DNA of 64,000 nucleotides from Cladopsammia gracilis (GCA_022457155.1 JAJGOT010000154.1:975001-1039000), one strand, 5' to 3'; positions 22,940 to 34,894 are shown, counted from the first letter of the stretch. Notes: generated by a model not told the origin, from the letters alone. Numbers and translations are program-made.

Positions 22940-23225
22940 AAGCTGAAATCCTACAGTGTGACCATGAATGAAAGCTATTGAGAAGTCTTTCCTTTGGTGC
23001 TGTTTATTATACTGCACAAGGTGGTTCTAACTTTTTAGTTTGTGGAACAAATCCTAAAGTGTGACCATTCAAATGAAAGCTACTGAGCAGTACTTTCCTG
23101 TGGTGCTGTTTGTTGTACTGCACAGAGGTGGTTCTAGTTCTTTTGAGTCTGTGGATGAAATCCTTCAGTGTGACCATTTAAACGAAACCTCTTCAGTGGT
23201 ACTTTTCTATGCTACTGTTTGTTTT
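22940..23225. repeat. three diverged tandem units of about 100 bp beside exon 1 (copy 1)
   Basis: AGTGTGACCATT(C/T)AAA(T/C)GAAA recurs three times, followed by CTGTTTGTT and GGTGGTTCTA motifs. The same three-unit array lies at 54,880-55,170 in copy 2, so it predates the duplication. It lies just downstream of the exon 1 donor in both. Confidence 0.75.
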
Positions 23226-23314
23226 TTCGTTCACACAAAATGATTTTTTTTGTAAATTTGATTATATCCTCACTTGGCAGTAAGGCTAGGTAATTTGATC
23301 TCGCGGGCGCTTAC

Positions 23315-24331
23315 CTTTCTGTTCCTATATTTTATGGCGAGGTTAAGAATGCGCAATGGTTGTTCCTTTTGCTTCAAGTGTACATCCTTTTTCACTTTTT
23401 CTACTTCCGGCACACCCATAACGGCGGCGATTTCTTCAAGATTTCTGCATTCATCTAGTAATGCGACGGCAAACTTTTCGCTCTGTGCCGAGAGGGCGTG
23501 ATAATCGTCTCGAAACTCGTTGTCGCTACCAGCTAGTTCCTTAAGCTTCCGTTTTAAAACTATCGACCGAAATAAAGGATCACTTGCAATATGACCCGTG
23601 CTCTTTTTACCCAAGGCTTTTCGCTCCCTCATCTCATGAAGGAAAGTGTGCGAAATATATAAAGGGCTTGCTAACGCTCGATAAGTATTTAACCTGACCA
23701 AAGAATCTCTTAGCCTGACCATTGATTTATTTTCATCTTGAGTTTTCTGTGTATGCGGATCTTCAACCTTGTAACCTTTGCTGACAAGGAATTCAACAAT
23801 TTCATAGTTTCCGTTCAACACAGCCAGCACAAGCGGCGTCATAAATTCGTCAAATTTTCCCGAACAGCCTCGCCGACTCGTCATTGCAGCCCTCCTTTCG
23901 CGCGTTTTCGCAGCTGTGTTTTTTCGATGACGTGAGTCATACGCCACCAGTGTCCTAACACATTGCAGAGAATTATTTCTTACGGCTTGATACAAGGCTG
24001 ACCCGATGTCCGCTTTATTTCGCAAAAGCGTTTGCACCATCTCAAACGCTTCCTTTTTCACCGCTATTTGCAAGGCGGTTTCCCCGTTGAAATTCTTGCA
24101 GTCGACGTCGACGCCTTTGACATTTATCAATTCTTCCACTGCCGCTTTATTGCCGCTACGAACGGCTTCAAAAAAAGCTTCTTCGTCTGAGCTCAAGGAA
24201 CATGGCAGCACATCGATCTCTTCTAGTTCAATAGACTGACTTGCGGCGTATTCCATTTGCAGCGTATTTCGGCCGTTTGTTGCTTCATTGCCAGTATCAT
24301 CTGAGAGGGACTCTCTCATTCTGTTCGCCAT
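23315..24331 (-). CDS. duplicated TRPC first exon without the rest of the gene
   Basis: 1,017 nt, 339 codons, fully open from ATG (24,329-24,331) to an AAAG|GTAAGC donor. It encodes the cytosolic N-terminus of a TRPC-type channel: ankyrin repeats at about residues 50-120 and 155-185 (NGETALQIAVKKEAFEMV, TPLVLAVLNGNYEIVEFL) and the TRP_2 region (LKRKLKELAGSDNEF, DDYHALS, ALLDECRNLEEIAAVM). It aligns without gaps to 55,247-56,263. By hand I count about 42 substitutions (about 96% identity) and 26 amino-acid changes. None of TRPC exons 2-6 is visible further left in the window. It may be a pseudogene, a truncated transcript, or a first exon spliced to something outside the window. Confidence 0.85.
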
Positions 24332-25811
24332 GACGAATAAAGCGTTGCGCGAGCGAACTGAACAAACAACGCCGTTAATCGGCGAGACGTTTAGTAGGCG
24401 GATAGTTACGCGGATAAAAATTATGCATTTCCACAGTTATTATCTGATGTGTTCGCGGTTGACCTCTTAAAGCAACTTTTTATAAAATGGCATTCTTTGT
24501 TTTTGAAAAGAGACAATATCTAATGGAATCACTACACTTTAACCAAGCAACACAAAACAAAACAAAACATAGACAAGCTATAGATGATCATGCAAATTTG
24601 ATAATTGTAGATCATTAGTCGTGCCCTTGACTACGAGCCAAGCGCGCGACTTATAAAATGGGCTCCAAACAGTAAAAAAGTTCACTTTTTCAAGTGGTTT
24701 ACATGTATAGCCTGAGGTGAAGTGTTAGTGACGTCATATCACTTCAAGCTCATGGATGATCGGATTTATTTACAACATCAGAAAAAGAAAAATGACGAAA
24801 CGAAACATATCAAGTAAATTGACGGGTTTGGCGAGAGTTCCATTCGATAACGATTTCGTTTTCTTTCTTTTCGAGCAACAGATAAATGGAAGTATAAATA
24901 TAAAAGTTAAAGTTGACCTTGCATGCACGAGTGATTGCGAAAGGTTTCAAATGACGTTCAGTGTAGTAATGTTCGTGACGGATCACCTAGTATGACCGGA
25001 AAGCGGCTGTACATGTAAAACAAATGCTTGTGGATTTCTATTCAATTTCTCTAAAGTGACGGAGAATGCTATTATAACGATAAAACTATTGATTTTTTTC
25101 CACATCTTCAGTGATGTTGCTATCGGGTCTGAAAATTCACCATCAATAAATTGAAATATCATAGATTGTTATGTTATACTACTGATATCAACCTTTAATT
25201 ACTATAAATAAGCCAGAAATCCAACGATTTTGCTTGAGTTGCCTTAAACTCAATGCTGTATAATTACTCAGCAATCATTGCACGAGGCTGAGTATGATAT
25301 GAAGAGTTAGGCAGATCGAGGGGGTTATCGGCCAAAACCGAAGGCTTGAGCCCGGTGGATAACACCCTCCGAGATCTGTATATCTTCATGTCATACGAAA
25401 GCCGAGTTCAATAATTGTTTAATTATTCATTCAAAATATTTACACGGCAAAACAAAACGGTAACTGAAAATAATTTAGTGAATGATATTAAAGTTACAAA
25501 ACAACAACGCGTTTTCCTGAGAGGTCCGTCGGAAAAAGAAACCATTTAAAAGACGTTTACCTCTGCTATCCAGTAACTCTGGTCACTTTCGTATTAACGA
25601 TTTTTTATCATTTTTCACTCCGTTACTTTTGTTAAATTATTTTTCGTTTAATTTATTTTTATTCTTGCAAAAAAGTGGGGGGGCTAAAGCCCCCCCAGCC
25701 CCTCCCTCTGCGCGGTCCCTGCATAAACAGGTGAACACACAACAGCCGATGAAAATTTGCTGTATCTTTTAAAGTGTCTTGTAACTTCCGGCCGGATCGG
25801 GTCGACTGTAA

Positions 25812-26901
25812 ATAGCGCTGCGCACAAATACTAAAAATAGATAGACCCCCTACGTGACTCAGACAAAGTCAAAGGCTTCGTATTTTGGATACGAAAACTC
25901 GGTAACATTAGCGGTAAACGTGATTTGTACGTCTTTGGGGCTTCAAATCTAATAAATAAAAGGCAATGTTACATTCGGGAGTGAAAAACTGATTCAATAA
26001 ATGTAGATTTTGGCTTAAAATTCAAAAAATTATGCGACGAGGCTGCACAGTGAAATCCGATCATCAGACTTCCAATCTCTTAGCTCTCATGCGACCAGAA
26101 AACATTTCACGTCTTTCGTCCAAAATTAAGCCAAAAGTAAGTTGTTGTATTCTCCTTGTATGACTATGATGTGTGCATCACTAGCTTGGATAAAGATGCG
26201 TAAATAGGTTCCAAATGATCCAGAATATGTATTTGATACAAATACCGTTTACGACCCGCGAATACGACGGGAGCAAAGCATGACGGCAAAAGGTCCAGAG
26301 AATGACAAATCCTGTCTTTGCGTATATGCTGTAACGCTTGGAGAGTATATAGGCCGCAATTTGAAAAATTAGAGAGCTGCTTATTCTCGAGTATTCGTTC
26401 AACAAGTAAACTTTTCTGTTACTTAACCCGGGCGCTGCGGTCGCATAAACAACATAAAAATAAGCCTATCCTTTCAGTGGAGCAATGGACAGATTATCAT
26501 TTCTTTTCACAGTTATTGAAACCTGCCTTTTATTTGCAATGGATTCCTTTTTTTATAACTGCTTGGTTCAATATGCTACGTTTCTAACGGCTCAGCTGTA
26601 TATACTGCAAACTGGACCTCTCGCCGGACTGAAATCATTCAGGCAATAATATTGCCGCTCTCTATCAATTCTTTGCATTTTTAACAAATGAAAGTTTAAG
26701 ATGTTCTGAAGAATAATGTTTAGGTTTTCTATTTAACATTGACCCGGGTGATCGATTTTCTTGCGAAAATATTGATAAAAGCCACATCAAAGTGTTCGCC
26801 AACACCACTTTCCCATACAAAATTATTGTGCAGGAGGAGTTTGTTTGTCTGAGTCACAACGGGGGTAAAAAGTTTGTGACGTCATTTGTGCGCAGCGCTA
26901 T
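25812..26901. mobile_element. 1.09-kb TIR element with 5-bp TSD, copy-1 specific
   Basis: ATAGCGCTGCGCACAAAT at the left is inverted at the right (TTTGTGCGCAGCGCTAT). TGTAA flanks both ends (25,807-25,811 and 26,902-26,906). Copy 2 holds the empty site at about 57,000 (GACTGTAAAAGAAACCC). A second inner pair (GTGACTCAGACAAA / TTTGTCTGAGTCAC) lies next to the TIRs. No coding potential is seen. Confidence 0.85.
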
Positions 26902-27110
26902 TGTAAAAGAAACCTCGAGTCGGGCGTGTCGAACCGAGCACACGTACGCTTGATATGTTTCCTTTCTCGTGAACGAGGAAGGTTCAATCGTGTTATGTTA
27001 TTGTCTCACGCGACCACACCTCCGGTGAGTCGGATCGAGTTAATCACGACCCGATTTCTAGTAAGTCGAGTCGTCAACTACCTAAGACTAATCAACTCAG
27101 GTTGGGTGTA

Positions 27111-29099
27111 CAGTCGAACCTCCCGTAAGCGGACACCAGGGTAAGTGTCCGCTTACGGGAAGTTGAAAACAAAATAGTGCACCAGAGAGCGTATAATGCA
27201 CCAGTACATGACTTTTAAACCTTTTAAGACCACTTGTAATTGCATTATCCATCACCGGGTTGTTGGGTGTTGCTTTTTATATCACGCATAAATATTTAAC
27301 ACTAATTTAAAAAATACAGTTCAAGATCGACAGACTTGCCCGCTAAATAAATGCACATATCTGTGAAGCTCTCGCACTGCCGTCACACTAACTGATGTAA
27401 GCCGTTTTTACATTAAAAAAAATCAGTAACATACTCAATCCGCCATGTTTCGGAGGTGAACAGAACAGAAGAAGTACATATTTTATGTACATTACATGTA
27501 GTTATTTTCTAAAACGTAAACTGTCCTTAGGTACGTAAAACGAAACTATCGATGAGTGTCTGCTTTCGCGGTTCCGTTATCTTAAGGTCTCTTATAAGAT
27601 ATCCGACACCTTGGAATCGAAATGAATAGTTACCCGACTGTACTGTTGCGAGCACAATTAAAACCAAAACCGAACCTATTTTGTTAGAAATTTCTTTATA
27701 GCGGAGCACTTGCCAGGCCGAAGGCCTGGCTGCGCAGCCCCATACTCATAGAACCCAGCCCGTCATTTTTCATGGTCATGGCTAGCGGAATGTTTCGCGG
27801 GCGCGTTGTGTGCCCGCCGCCGAACGCCCGCCGAACGCCGTACGCTTTGGGCTAGCTCGCGGGCTCGTATGACTTCGCAAAACATGCGCGTTCGATGTCA
27901 TCAACATCAGGGATCTTTGAGGCTTTGTTTTTCGCGCGGCCACACAGCCGTCAGCTCGGTAAACACTTTAGTTGGATTGTTGTGTTTAGCGGAGAATTAA
28001 AGTCGTTATTTCTCTGCAGTTTTTCGCGGTTTGCTACTCAAGACAGGGATACTAGTTAAGGGATAAACAGAAGCCGGTTTAGTGGAAAAAAGAAGAGCTT
28101 TCAGGGATAAAATCTTGCTTCGAGGAACTTCATATTATCAATGCAGGAGCAATGCGGGGAGATGCCTTGTTTTATTGGGGATTTCAAAACCGAAGAAGCG
28201 GAGTTTTAACGAAGTGCTTCAAAGGTAAAATAAATCACATTTTTCGATAGGAATTTATGTTGATATCAATTGTTGATTGACTTTTCCTTTAAGTTCTCTT
28301 ACGTTTTGGAGACGTGTTTATGAAACGTGTTCATATTAAGTCGTGTTGTTATCTTGAATTTCATCGAGGACAGCTCTACCTTGATGCGCTAGAAATAGTA
28401 CGTGTTTTGCTTTTAAACATAAATTAATGGAGATTGAATAAAATTTTTCGAAAGAAGATTGTGTTGTCCGTTTTTATGTCTTTGTTCATTCATTACATAG
28501 ATTAAAAAGCGATTTTATGTAAACAAAACAAGACTTAGATTTTCTGTCTTCACTCGCGTCGCCTTACTTATGCAAATAAGCTTATGTTTGTGTATTTTTG
28601 CAATTTTAATTTCCAAATCAGTTTCTCGGGCAATTTTTGACAAACAAAAACTGTATTTTATTCGGAAAGTAGTCGTACTAGTTATTCGATAATTCTGGAA
28701 AGAGAAAAGTTGTTTTTGTGAACTTTTGTACGGTCTAAATGTACTGTGCAGACGGTCGGGTAATACTATTTTTGAGAATTGCTAAAATTGAAAATAGCCC
28801 GTTCTTCAATCTTAATTCTTGTGCTTCCAACCTTTCACCTAAGTTAAGTTTCACCTTAGTTAAGCTTGTTCAAAGTACGACGCTGATAGGCTGGGCCTAT
28901 CTATATATATTATCGTTTACTGTCCGCTTTAGACTCTGTGGACCACGAATAGGTGTCCATGTCCGCTTACAGGAGGTGTCCGCTTACGGGAGGTTAAAAA
29001 TGTAGTGTTGGAGAGGATAAATCGCCGGGACCGCGGTTTGGTGTCCGCTTAAGGGAGGTGTCCGCTTACGCGAGGTGTCCGTTAGTGGAGGTTCGACTG
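27111..29099. mobile_element. pogo/Tigger-like element with TA target site
   Basis: CAGTCGAACCTCCCGTAAGC at the left and GGAGGTTCGACTG at the right are each flanked by TA. Copies of GTGTCCGCTTACGGGAGGTT lie near both ends. Its right half is also present in copy 2 (58,500-58,655). It contains a later insertion at about 27,695-28,905. No transposase was seen. Confidence 0.75.
27695..28905 (-). repeat. 1.2-kb dispersed repeat inserted in copy 1 only
   Basis: Copy 2 passes directly from TTTTGTTAGAAATGTCTTGATA to ATCGATTACTGTCCGC, while copy 1 has about 1.2 kb here. It starts with TATAGCGGAGCACTTGCC, the inverse of the end at 11,352, and contains sequence resembling 1-360. The exact right edge is uncertain. 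Confidence 0.65.
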
Positions 29100-30190
29100 T
29101 ATTGGACATGCCTGCTATTATTGGCCGAAGATATAACAGTCCCTTAAGCTTATGCCATGTTTCGTTGTCACAACTGATGAGAAGAACATAAGCATAAGCG
29201 GTCCCGTTTTCCCCGGACATAAGCACTGTTATGCGTCCGCTTAGACTTATGCTTATTACAAGTATTTGTGAAAACTAGGCCTAACACAATATCTGAATTG
29301 TAGAACATGTACTACGTGTACTACTGTCCAATGCATGTCGCATTCAAACAGTTCGGTTGTTGCGTGAAGCAGGCGACTGGGTAAAATGAGATGCGTGCGT
29401 TTCTCGAAAGTCCCAAAAACTTTTCGGGTTTCTTACGAATGGCATTGAAATTTTTAGCGCCCAAACCAGTCCAGCTCTTGTAGTAAACGTTAGATTGTAA
29501 TGCCTAACTTTCAAAATCAACAAAAACCGAATCTTTGCAGGTTAATATTTTGCACATAACATAGCTTTTCGGGGCCGAATGGTTTCCAGGACTTTCGAGA
29601 AACGCACGCCTGGTCACACCGTATTTCTTCGAATAAGTGTCGCGGCGTTTATTCCAAACTATTAGTTCAGTTTTGAGGAGTCGTTGATTAAAAAGCAATG
29701 ACTAAAGGGATACTCAGGCACGCATATATTAGCATTTTCTGAAAATAACTCCATTGTCTTTATTAGTTATATCTTCATTAGTTATGACCCCCGAGCCTCA
29801 AAGATTAGTACCTATAAGCTGTAATTTGTTCCTGGTTGTGATCTTGTCGGTAATAAAATACACTTTTTTTCATGTTAACCCTTCAAGTCGTTCTGTGATG
29901 GCTCACTTGCAATAATATTTGTTGTCGTGTATATATTAATCAGTTTGTAAGTAAAAAAATAAACATGAATAGCAGAAACAAACGTGACCAAGCAGCCCTT
30001 ATGACGTTTTAACTTATTAGACAAAGAAACCCATCAGTTGATTTTAATTGTAAGCGACTAAGCCATCCTGAATCTCTTGGTTTTTCCTCTTCAGAATCTG
30101 GTGACGACTCCGTCGATTCATCCTGGAAAGCAGAAATTAAACATTATTACAACGGTTATTGGAATAGTTTGAACAAAACTTCCTGTTGTG

Positions 30191-30355
30191 CTGAAACGGT
30201 TTTTAAGCGCCTGGTCGCTTAATATCGCGACATTTTCATTGTGCCGAAAATAGATTAACTGTTCCTGTCGGTGCTGAAACGTTTAGAGCCCGGTCGCTTA
30301 ATATCGCGACATTTTCATTATGCGGAAAATTGATTAACTGTTCCGGTCGGTGCTT
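30191..30355. repeat. two-unit tandem repeat, about 80 bp
   Basis: Units contain CCTGGTCGCTTAATATCGCG, ATTTTCATTATGCGGAAAAT and AACTGTTCCGGTCGGTGCTG. There are two units here and three in copy 2 (60,365-60,615), so the array has changed length since the duplication. Confidence 0.85.
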
Positions 30356-30648
30356 TTCAAGGAGCCCTGTTTCCAAGCAATGCGACGTATTCTCGATGCG
30401 GAAAGTTTAAAAATTTGATAATTTGTTTCACCCACTGATTACTAAGGGTTTTAATTTGGACTCGAGATGTGGTCAATTTTCCGAGCCCTTCGTCATTTGT
30501 ACCTGACAAAATGCTGGCAGTGGATATGGGAGGGAGAGAGTAGGGAGAGGGAAGAGTAGGGGAAGTCACGTTATGGTATAGAACGTCAGCTGCTGTTTGG
30601 AAGAGTCGAATCTTTGCTGACGCCATTGTTTACATTTTAATCTGATTA

Positions 30649-31928
30649 GGGGTGGACCATTAGAAATCCTGGGAGGGGGGTCAAAAAATTTGTCAGTGTA
30701 TGAATTTTTTTTTCGGCCTGAGTTTCCTGCAGGATTTTTTTTTCTGGGAGGTGCAAGCCTGCAGGTTTTTTTTTTTCTGAGATCTTCTTTATAAATGCGT
30801 GCAAGCTCCAATTTTTTTAATACTGGCCCAATCCATTTTTGTTATTAAAAGCTGGACAGTCGATTTAAGTCAGACTGTCGAACCTTTGCATAAAAAATGG
30901 AGAGAAATAAGAATTGAGATGGAGTGGTCGAGCACCGAAGGCGCGAGCCGCTAGGGGGGTCTGGGGGCATGCCCCACCAGAAAATTTTGAAAACTTGATG
31001 CTCTGAAACTCCATTTCTAGTGTTCTGAGACAACAATTTCTGTCAAAAATGTTTGGCAAATTGATGTGGCTTCGTGTCGCTTTGCGTCTCTTTGTGTGGC
31101 TCCACATACAAGTACTCGATTTCATTTTATATTTCTTGCTGTTTCTTTAGTTTATCTGGATATCAGAGTTAAGTATACGCAATTTCGTCTTTTTGTATAG
31201 TAAGTATTATGAGAATTTGACGAAAATGACAGAACCGGATGTCAAAATCTGGATTTTTCCTATGCCGATCACATTGGTCGGATTCGGGATTTTCAAGCAA
31301 AATCGGGGTAATCTCGACGAAATCGGGACGGTTGGACAATCTGTAAACTAATGTTTTTAAAAAAATACTTGCGTGTAGTAGAGCAGGTTACATATTTTAT
31401 GATGTTTACATAAACAAGGTTTTGGTTATATTAAGATATTGGTACATGTACCAGATCAGGGGCGGATCTAGGGGAGGGGTGCAGGGGGTACGCACACACC
31501 CCCCCCCCCCCCCCCAACTGAGATGACCTATGCGTTGTTCGCTTTTAAAATTTGTTTACGTCACCCTTCAGTTACGTCATTCCTTAGAGGTGCACCCCCT
31601 CCTAAGAAATGCACCCCCTCCAAAGAAAAATCCTGGATCCGCCCCTGCAGATAGACCTTTGAGGCAGGTAATTTTTGATAGCATTTGACTCAACCTGAAG
31701 TTGCTTTTTGATGAATTTTACTAACAGAGAGCATGTCATACTCTCATATGTTCCAGTTTAAAATAAATAAATAAATAAATATATGTATATATAGCCAGTT
31801 AGCTTGCAGGATTTTATTTTTTTATGGTCAACTGCTTGCAGGAATTTTTTTTGAGACAATTTTCCTTTGCAGGATTTTTTTTTTGGTAATTGTCACCCCC
31901 CCTCCCAAGATTTCTAATGGTCCGCCCC
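30649..31928. mobile_element. Harbinger-like MITE, TTA target site
   Basis: GGGGTGGACCATTAGAAATC is inverted at the right (GATTTCTAATGGTCCGCCCC). TTA flanks both ends (30,646-30,648 and 31,929-31,931), as in PIF/Harbinger. CTGCAGGATTTTTTTT motifs repeat near both ends. Another copy is at 60,993-62,001 with different flanks. Confidence 0.8.
31457..31647. mobile_element. CAGGGGCGGATC-family MITE, 5-bp TSD
   Basis: CAGGGGCGGATCTAGG is inverted at the right (CCTGGATCCGCCCCTG), flanked by CAGAT on both sides. Copy 2 has the empty site GTACCAGATAGACC at about 61,706. It is nested in the Harbinger-like MITE. Confidence 0.9.
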
Positions 31929-32335
31929 TTAGCATTTACGAAGAGAAGGCGCCGTACACGTAAATACGAATCGACTTCGAACGTTGAAAGAGCATTTTAA
32001 ACTTAGTGATCTACCCATGCGTAATCTTTTCATGTAATGTTTAAGGAAATATATCTGCTATAAAAAAATGCAAAATTGTTGGTGGCAAAAGTGCTACTGA
32101 GCCATACATTCTTTGTAAAATTTTGAGTTTTTAAAACAGCATTGCACAAAGAGTGTCCAGTATATCGCGCTCAAATGTCCAGAGAAAGCTAATTGTGTAT
32201 CCGGCTCTTTCAATATTCGGAGTTATTTTTTGTAGCTTGATTAGAGAATGAGGCGCATATGCTTATAAGGCAATGATATTGTCCCGACTCCTCACCCTCC
32301 CCACCCTCCCCACTCACTTCCCTATGAAGACAAAC

Positions 32336-32608
32336 TACAACCCTGGCCAATACTTCTTGGGACACTCACTGAAATTGCACGCAAAAATACGCTTCCCTGA
32401 TATATTCTTATCCTACTATTCAGTATGCTCCGAATGTTGTTATCACATGCTATTTCAGTCCTCTTCCCCCTCCCCACAGCAATGTTGAAAACAATTTGTA
32501 CCCGTGAGGTCAACATTGGACTAGGGGGGGGGGGGGGGGGGGGGAGGGAATGCGTAAAATTGCAGGGTTATTTCGGAAGTGTCCCAAGAGTATTGGCCAG
32601 GGTTGTAG
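32336..32608. mobile_element. MITE with CTACAACCCTGGCCAATA ends
   Basis: The left end CTACAACCCTGGCCAATA is inverted at the right (TATTGGCCAGGGTTGTAG), with GGGACAC next to it on both sides. It contains a G21 run (32,524-32,544). It is absent from copy 2. Confidence 0.8.
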
Positions 32609-33122
32609 CTGTAGAGACAACGCTCTCTTGAAGACTATGACGTCATTCACAATCAGGGCGTCACTAACCTGACTACTACCCCTTCCAAATGCTTTTAGCG
32701 CGCTGTGGAGCATCCTTCGATCTCGAGCCTGGCGCGAGCTGAAAAAGTACCGATCAATGAGAAGCTTGAGGATCTTTTCACGCTAAAACAACAAGAACAG
32801 ACACCAAATATTAACTCGGTAAAATGTTGTTCAGAACATCAAATTAAACTGGGGTCGACAAAAATAAAATAAAATGAAATGAATTGAAATAAAAAGAAAA
32901 GAAATGAAAAGAAATAAAATGAAATGAAATAATTACATAAATAGGAATTTCACAAATCCACGAGGTGGCTCTTACTTCCATTGTTTCCGGATCGAATTGG
33001 AATTTGGAAATGTTGTTTTTTTTTTGTGCAGGGAGGAAAACCGGAATACCCGGAGAAAAACCCTTGCTTTATTTCATTCACATCAGTTTTAATAGCCCTA
33101 GATTTTGCCTTAAGTGAGGCTA

Positions 33123-33123
33123 G

Positions 33124-33190
<67 letters not shown>
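33123..33190. repeat. (TA)n microsatellite
   Basis: A TA run of about 68 bp. In copy 2 the matching place (62,540) is only TTATATAAATCG, so the run expanded in copy 1. Confidence 0.95.
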
Positions 33191-33194
<4 letters not shown>

Positions 33195-33328
33195 GTAGAA
33201 CTGGATATTCGTAAAACAGTGCTCAATACATTAATGTAGAGCGAAGTATATGTTTATGGAGGAAAGAAACAAATAAACTACGCTTTCATCCCGACAAGCC
33301 TGTTTCGTGGTTGCCCACTCATCATCCC

Positions 33329-33331
<3 letters not shown>

Positions 33332-33408
<77 letters not shown>
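33332..33408. repeat. (TA)n microsatellite
   Basis: A second TA run of about 77 bp, directly next to the 47-bp minisatellite. Its translation as YIYIYI in several frames is an artefact. Confidence 0.95.
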
Positions 33409-33411
<3 letters not shown>

Positions 33412-33439
33412 CGATAGGGCTATTACAGATGCACAGCAC

Positions 33440-34420
33440 AGTACACCACACAAACAGAGGATGGTAAGCCTGTGAAGAAACAGCATACCACACCACACAA
33501 ACAGAGGATGGTAAGCCTGTGAAGAGACAGCATACCACACCACACAAACAGAGGATGGTAAGCCTGTGAAGAGACAGCATACCACACCACACAAACAGAG
33601 GATGGTAAACCTGTGAAGAGACAGCATACCACACCACACAAGCAGAGGATGGTAGGCCTGTGAAGTGACAGCATACCACACCACACAAACAGAGGATGGT
33701 AAGCCTGTGAAGAGACAGCATACAACACCACACAAACAGAGGATGGTAAGCCTGTGAAGAGACAGCATACCACACCACACAAACAGAGGATGGTAAGCCT
33801 GTGAAGAGACTGCATACCACACCACACAAACAGAGGATGGTAAGCCTGTGAAGAAACAGCATACAACACCACACAAACAGAGGATGGTAAGCCTGTGAAG
33901 AGACAGCATACCACACCACACCAACAGAGGATGGTAAGCCTGTGAAGAGACAGCATACCACACCACACAAGCAGAGGATGATAAGCCTGTGAAGAGACAG
34001 CATACCACACCACACAAACAGAGGACGGTAAACCTGTGAAGAGACAGCATACCACACCACACAAACAGAGGATGGTAAACCTGTGAAGAGACAGCATACC
34101 ACACCACACAAACAGAGGATGGTAAGTCTGTGAAGAGACAGCATACCACACCACACAAACAGAGGATGGTAAGCCTGTGAAGAGACAGCATACCACACCA
34201 CACAAACAGAGGATGGTAAGCCTGTGAAGAGACAGCATACCACACCACACAGAGGATGGTAAGCCTGTGAAGAGACAGCATACCACACCACAGAAACAGA
34301 GGATGGTAAACCTGTGAAGAGACAGCATACCACACCACACAAACAGAGGATGGTAAGCCTGTGAAGAGACTGCATACCACACCACTCAAACAGAGGATGG
34401 TAAGCCTGTGGAGACACTGG
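33440..34420. repeat. 47-bp minisatellite, about 21 units
   Basis: The unit contains CACACAAACAGAGGATGGTA, AGCCTGTGAAGAGACAG and CATACCACAC. Spacing is 47 bp with one shorter unit near 34,240. The minus strand has no stop in any frame of the unit, so all three minus frames are open across the array and the translated period is 47 residues (three units). Copy 2 has only about five shorter, more diverged units at 62,575-62,800. Confidence 0.95.
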
Positions 34421-34552
34421 TGAAGAGGACACAAATCTGTCTGACTGTTTCCATTGCCTCCAGATCCCGTGCTTACCACATCCTTTTGTGGCCTCAGACC
34501 CCTGGAGTTGGTCTGGGGAAAATACAAGCCTTGCATGGTACACGAAAAGATA

Positions 34553-34672
34553 CTCCTTAATTAAAAATGAGCGAATCAATACTTTTATAAAATGGCTAAT
34601 TACTTCAACTGTGTCATCATCTTCTTCTTTCTCTTCAACGCTTGAATCCAGGTCATCATAACGCTCCACTCT
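34553..34672 (-). CDS. possible short acidic exon beside the minisatellite (weak)
   Basis: On the minus strand an AG acceptor-like site is followed by ERYDDLDSSVEE, an acidic run and VEVISHFIKVLI. The same reading frame is open in copy 2 (62,925-63,043), where the acceptor reads GATTACAG. There is no ATG. I do not recognise it, and it may simply be conserved by recent duplication. Confidence 0.2.
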
Positions 34673-34894
34673 CTAGTAATCATTGAAAGTTCATAACAGT
34701 CAGTATGCTATAATACTATATAAGTGACTGCTCTAGCTCGCATACAAGCCAAGCCATCTCCCTGATGCGACCACCTTCCAAGAAATATCGTAGCCGACGT
34801 TTGAACCAGTTAACATTTTTCAGTGTTAAACATTTTCGATCTCAGTTACAATCTTTGCTGCGGATCCCGAGGACGTTTGCTTTAGATCTTTATC

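Larger units (their letters stand above)
20130..34894 (+). repeat. segmental duplication, copy 1
   Basis: This block matches 53,420-63,523 in the same orientation: CAGTGCATAAAGCTCTAAC at both left edges, TRPC exon 1, AATCGCCGGGACCGCGG, TCGCTTAATATCGCGACATT, GAGACAACGCTCTCTTGAAG, the 47-bp minisatellite and TTGCTGCGGATCCC at the right edge. The right match ends at GCTTTAGATCTTTAT. Copy 1 is longer, mostly because of insertions (Penelope, 25,812-26,901, 27,695-28,905, 31,457-31,647) and minisatellite expansion. Confidence 0.85.

Noticed and set aside
23274..24239. Plus-strand Ser/Phe-rich ORFs, also at 55,212-56,171
   Set aside because: Antisense shadows of TRPC exon 1 in both copies.
33440..34420. 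CRISPR-like array
   Set aside because: Units are contiguous with no unique spacers, and the context is eukaryotic.
33278..34669. 463-residue minus-strand ORF and two overlapping ones
   Set aside because: Most of each is the 47-bp minisatellite, which lacks stops in all three frames; the first codon is GTG, not ATG.
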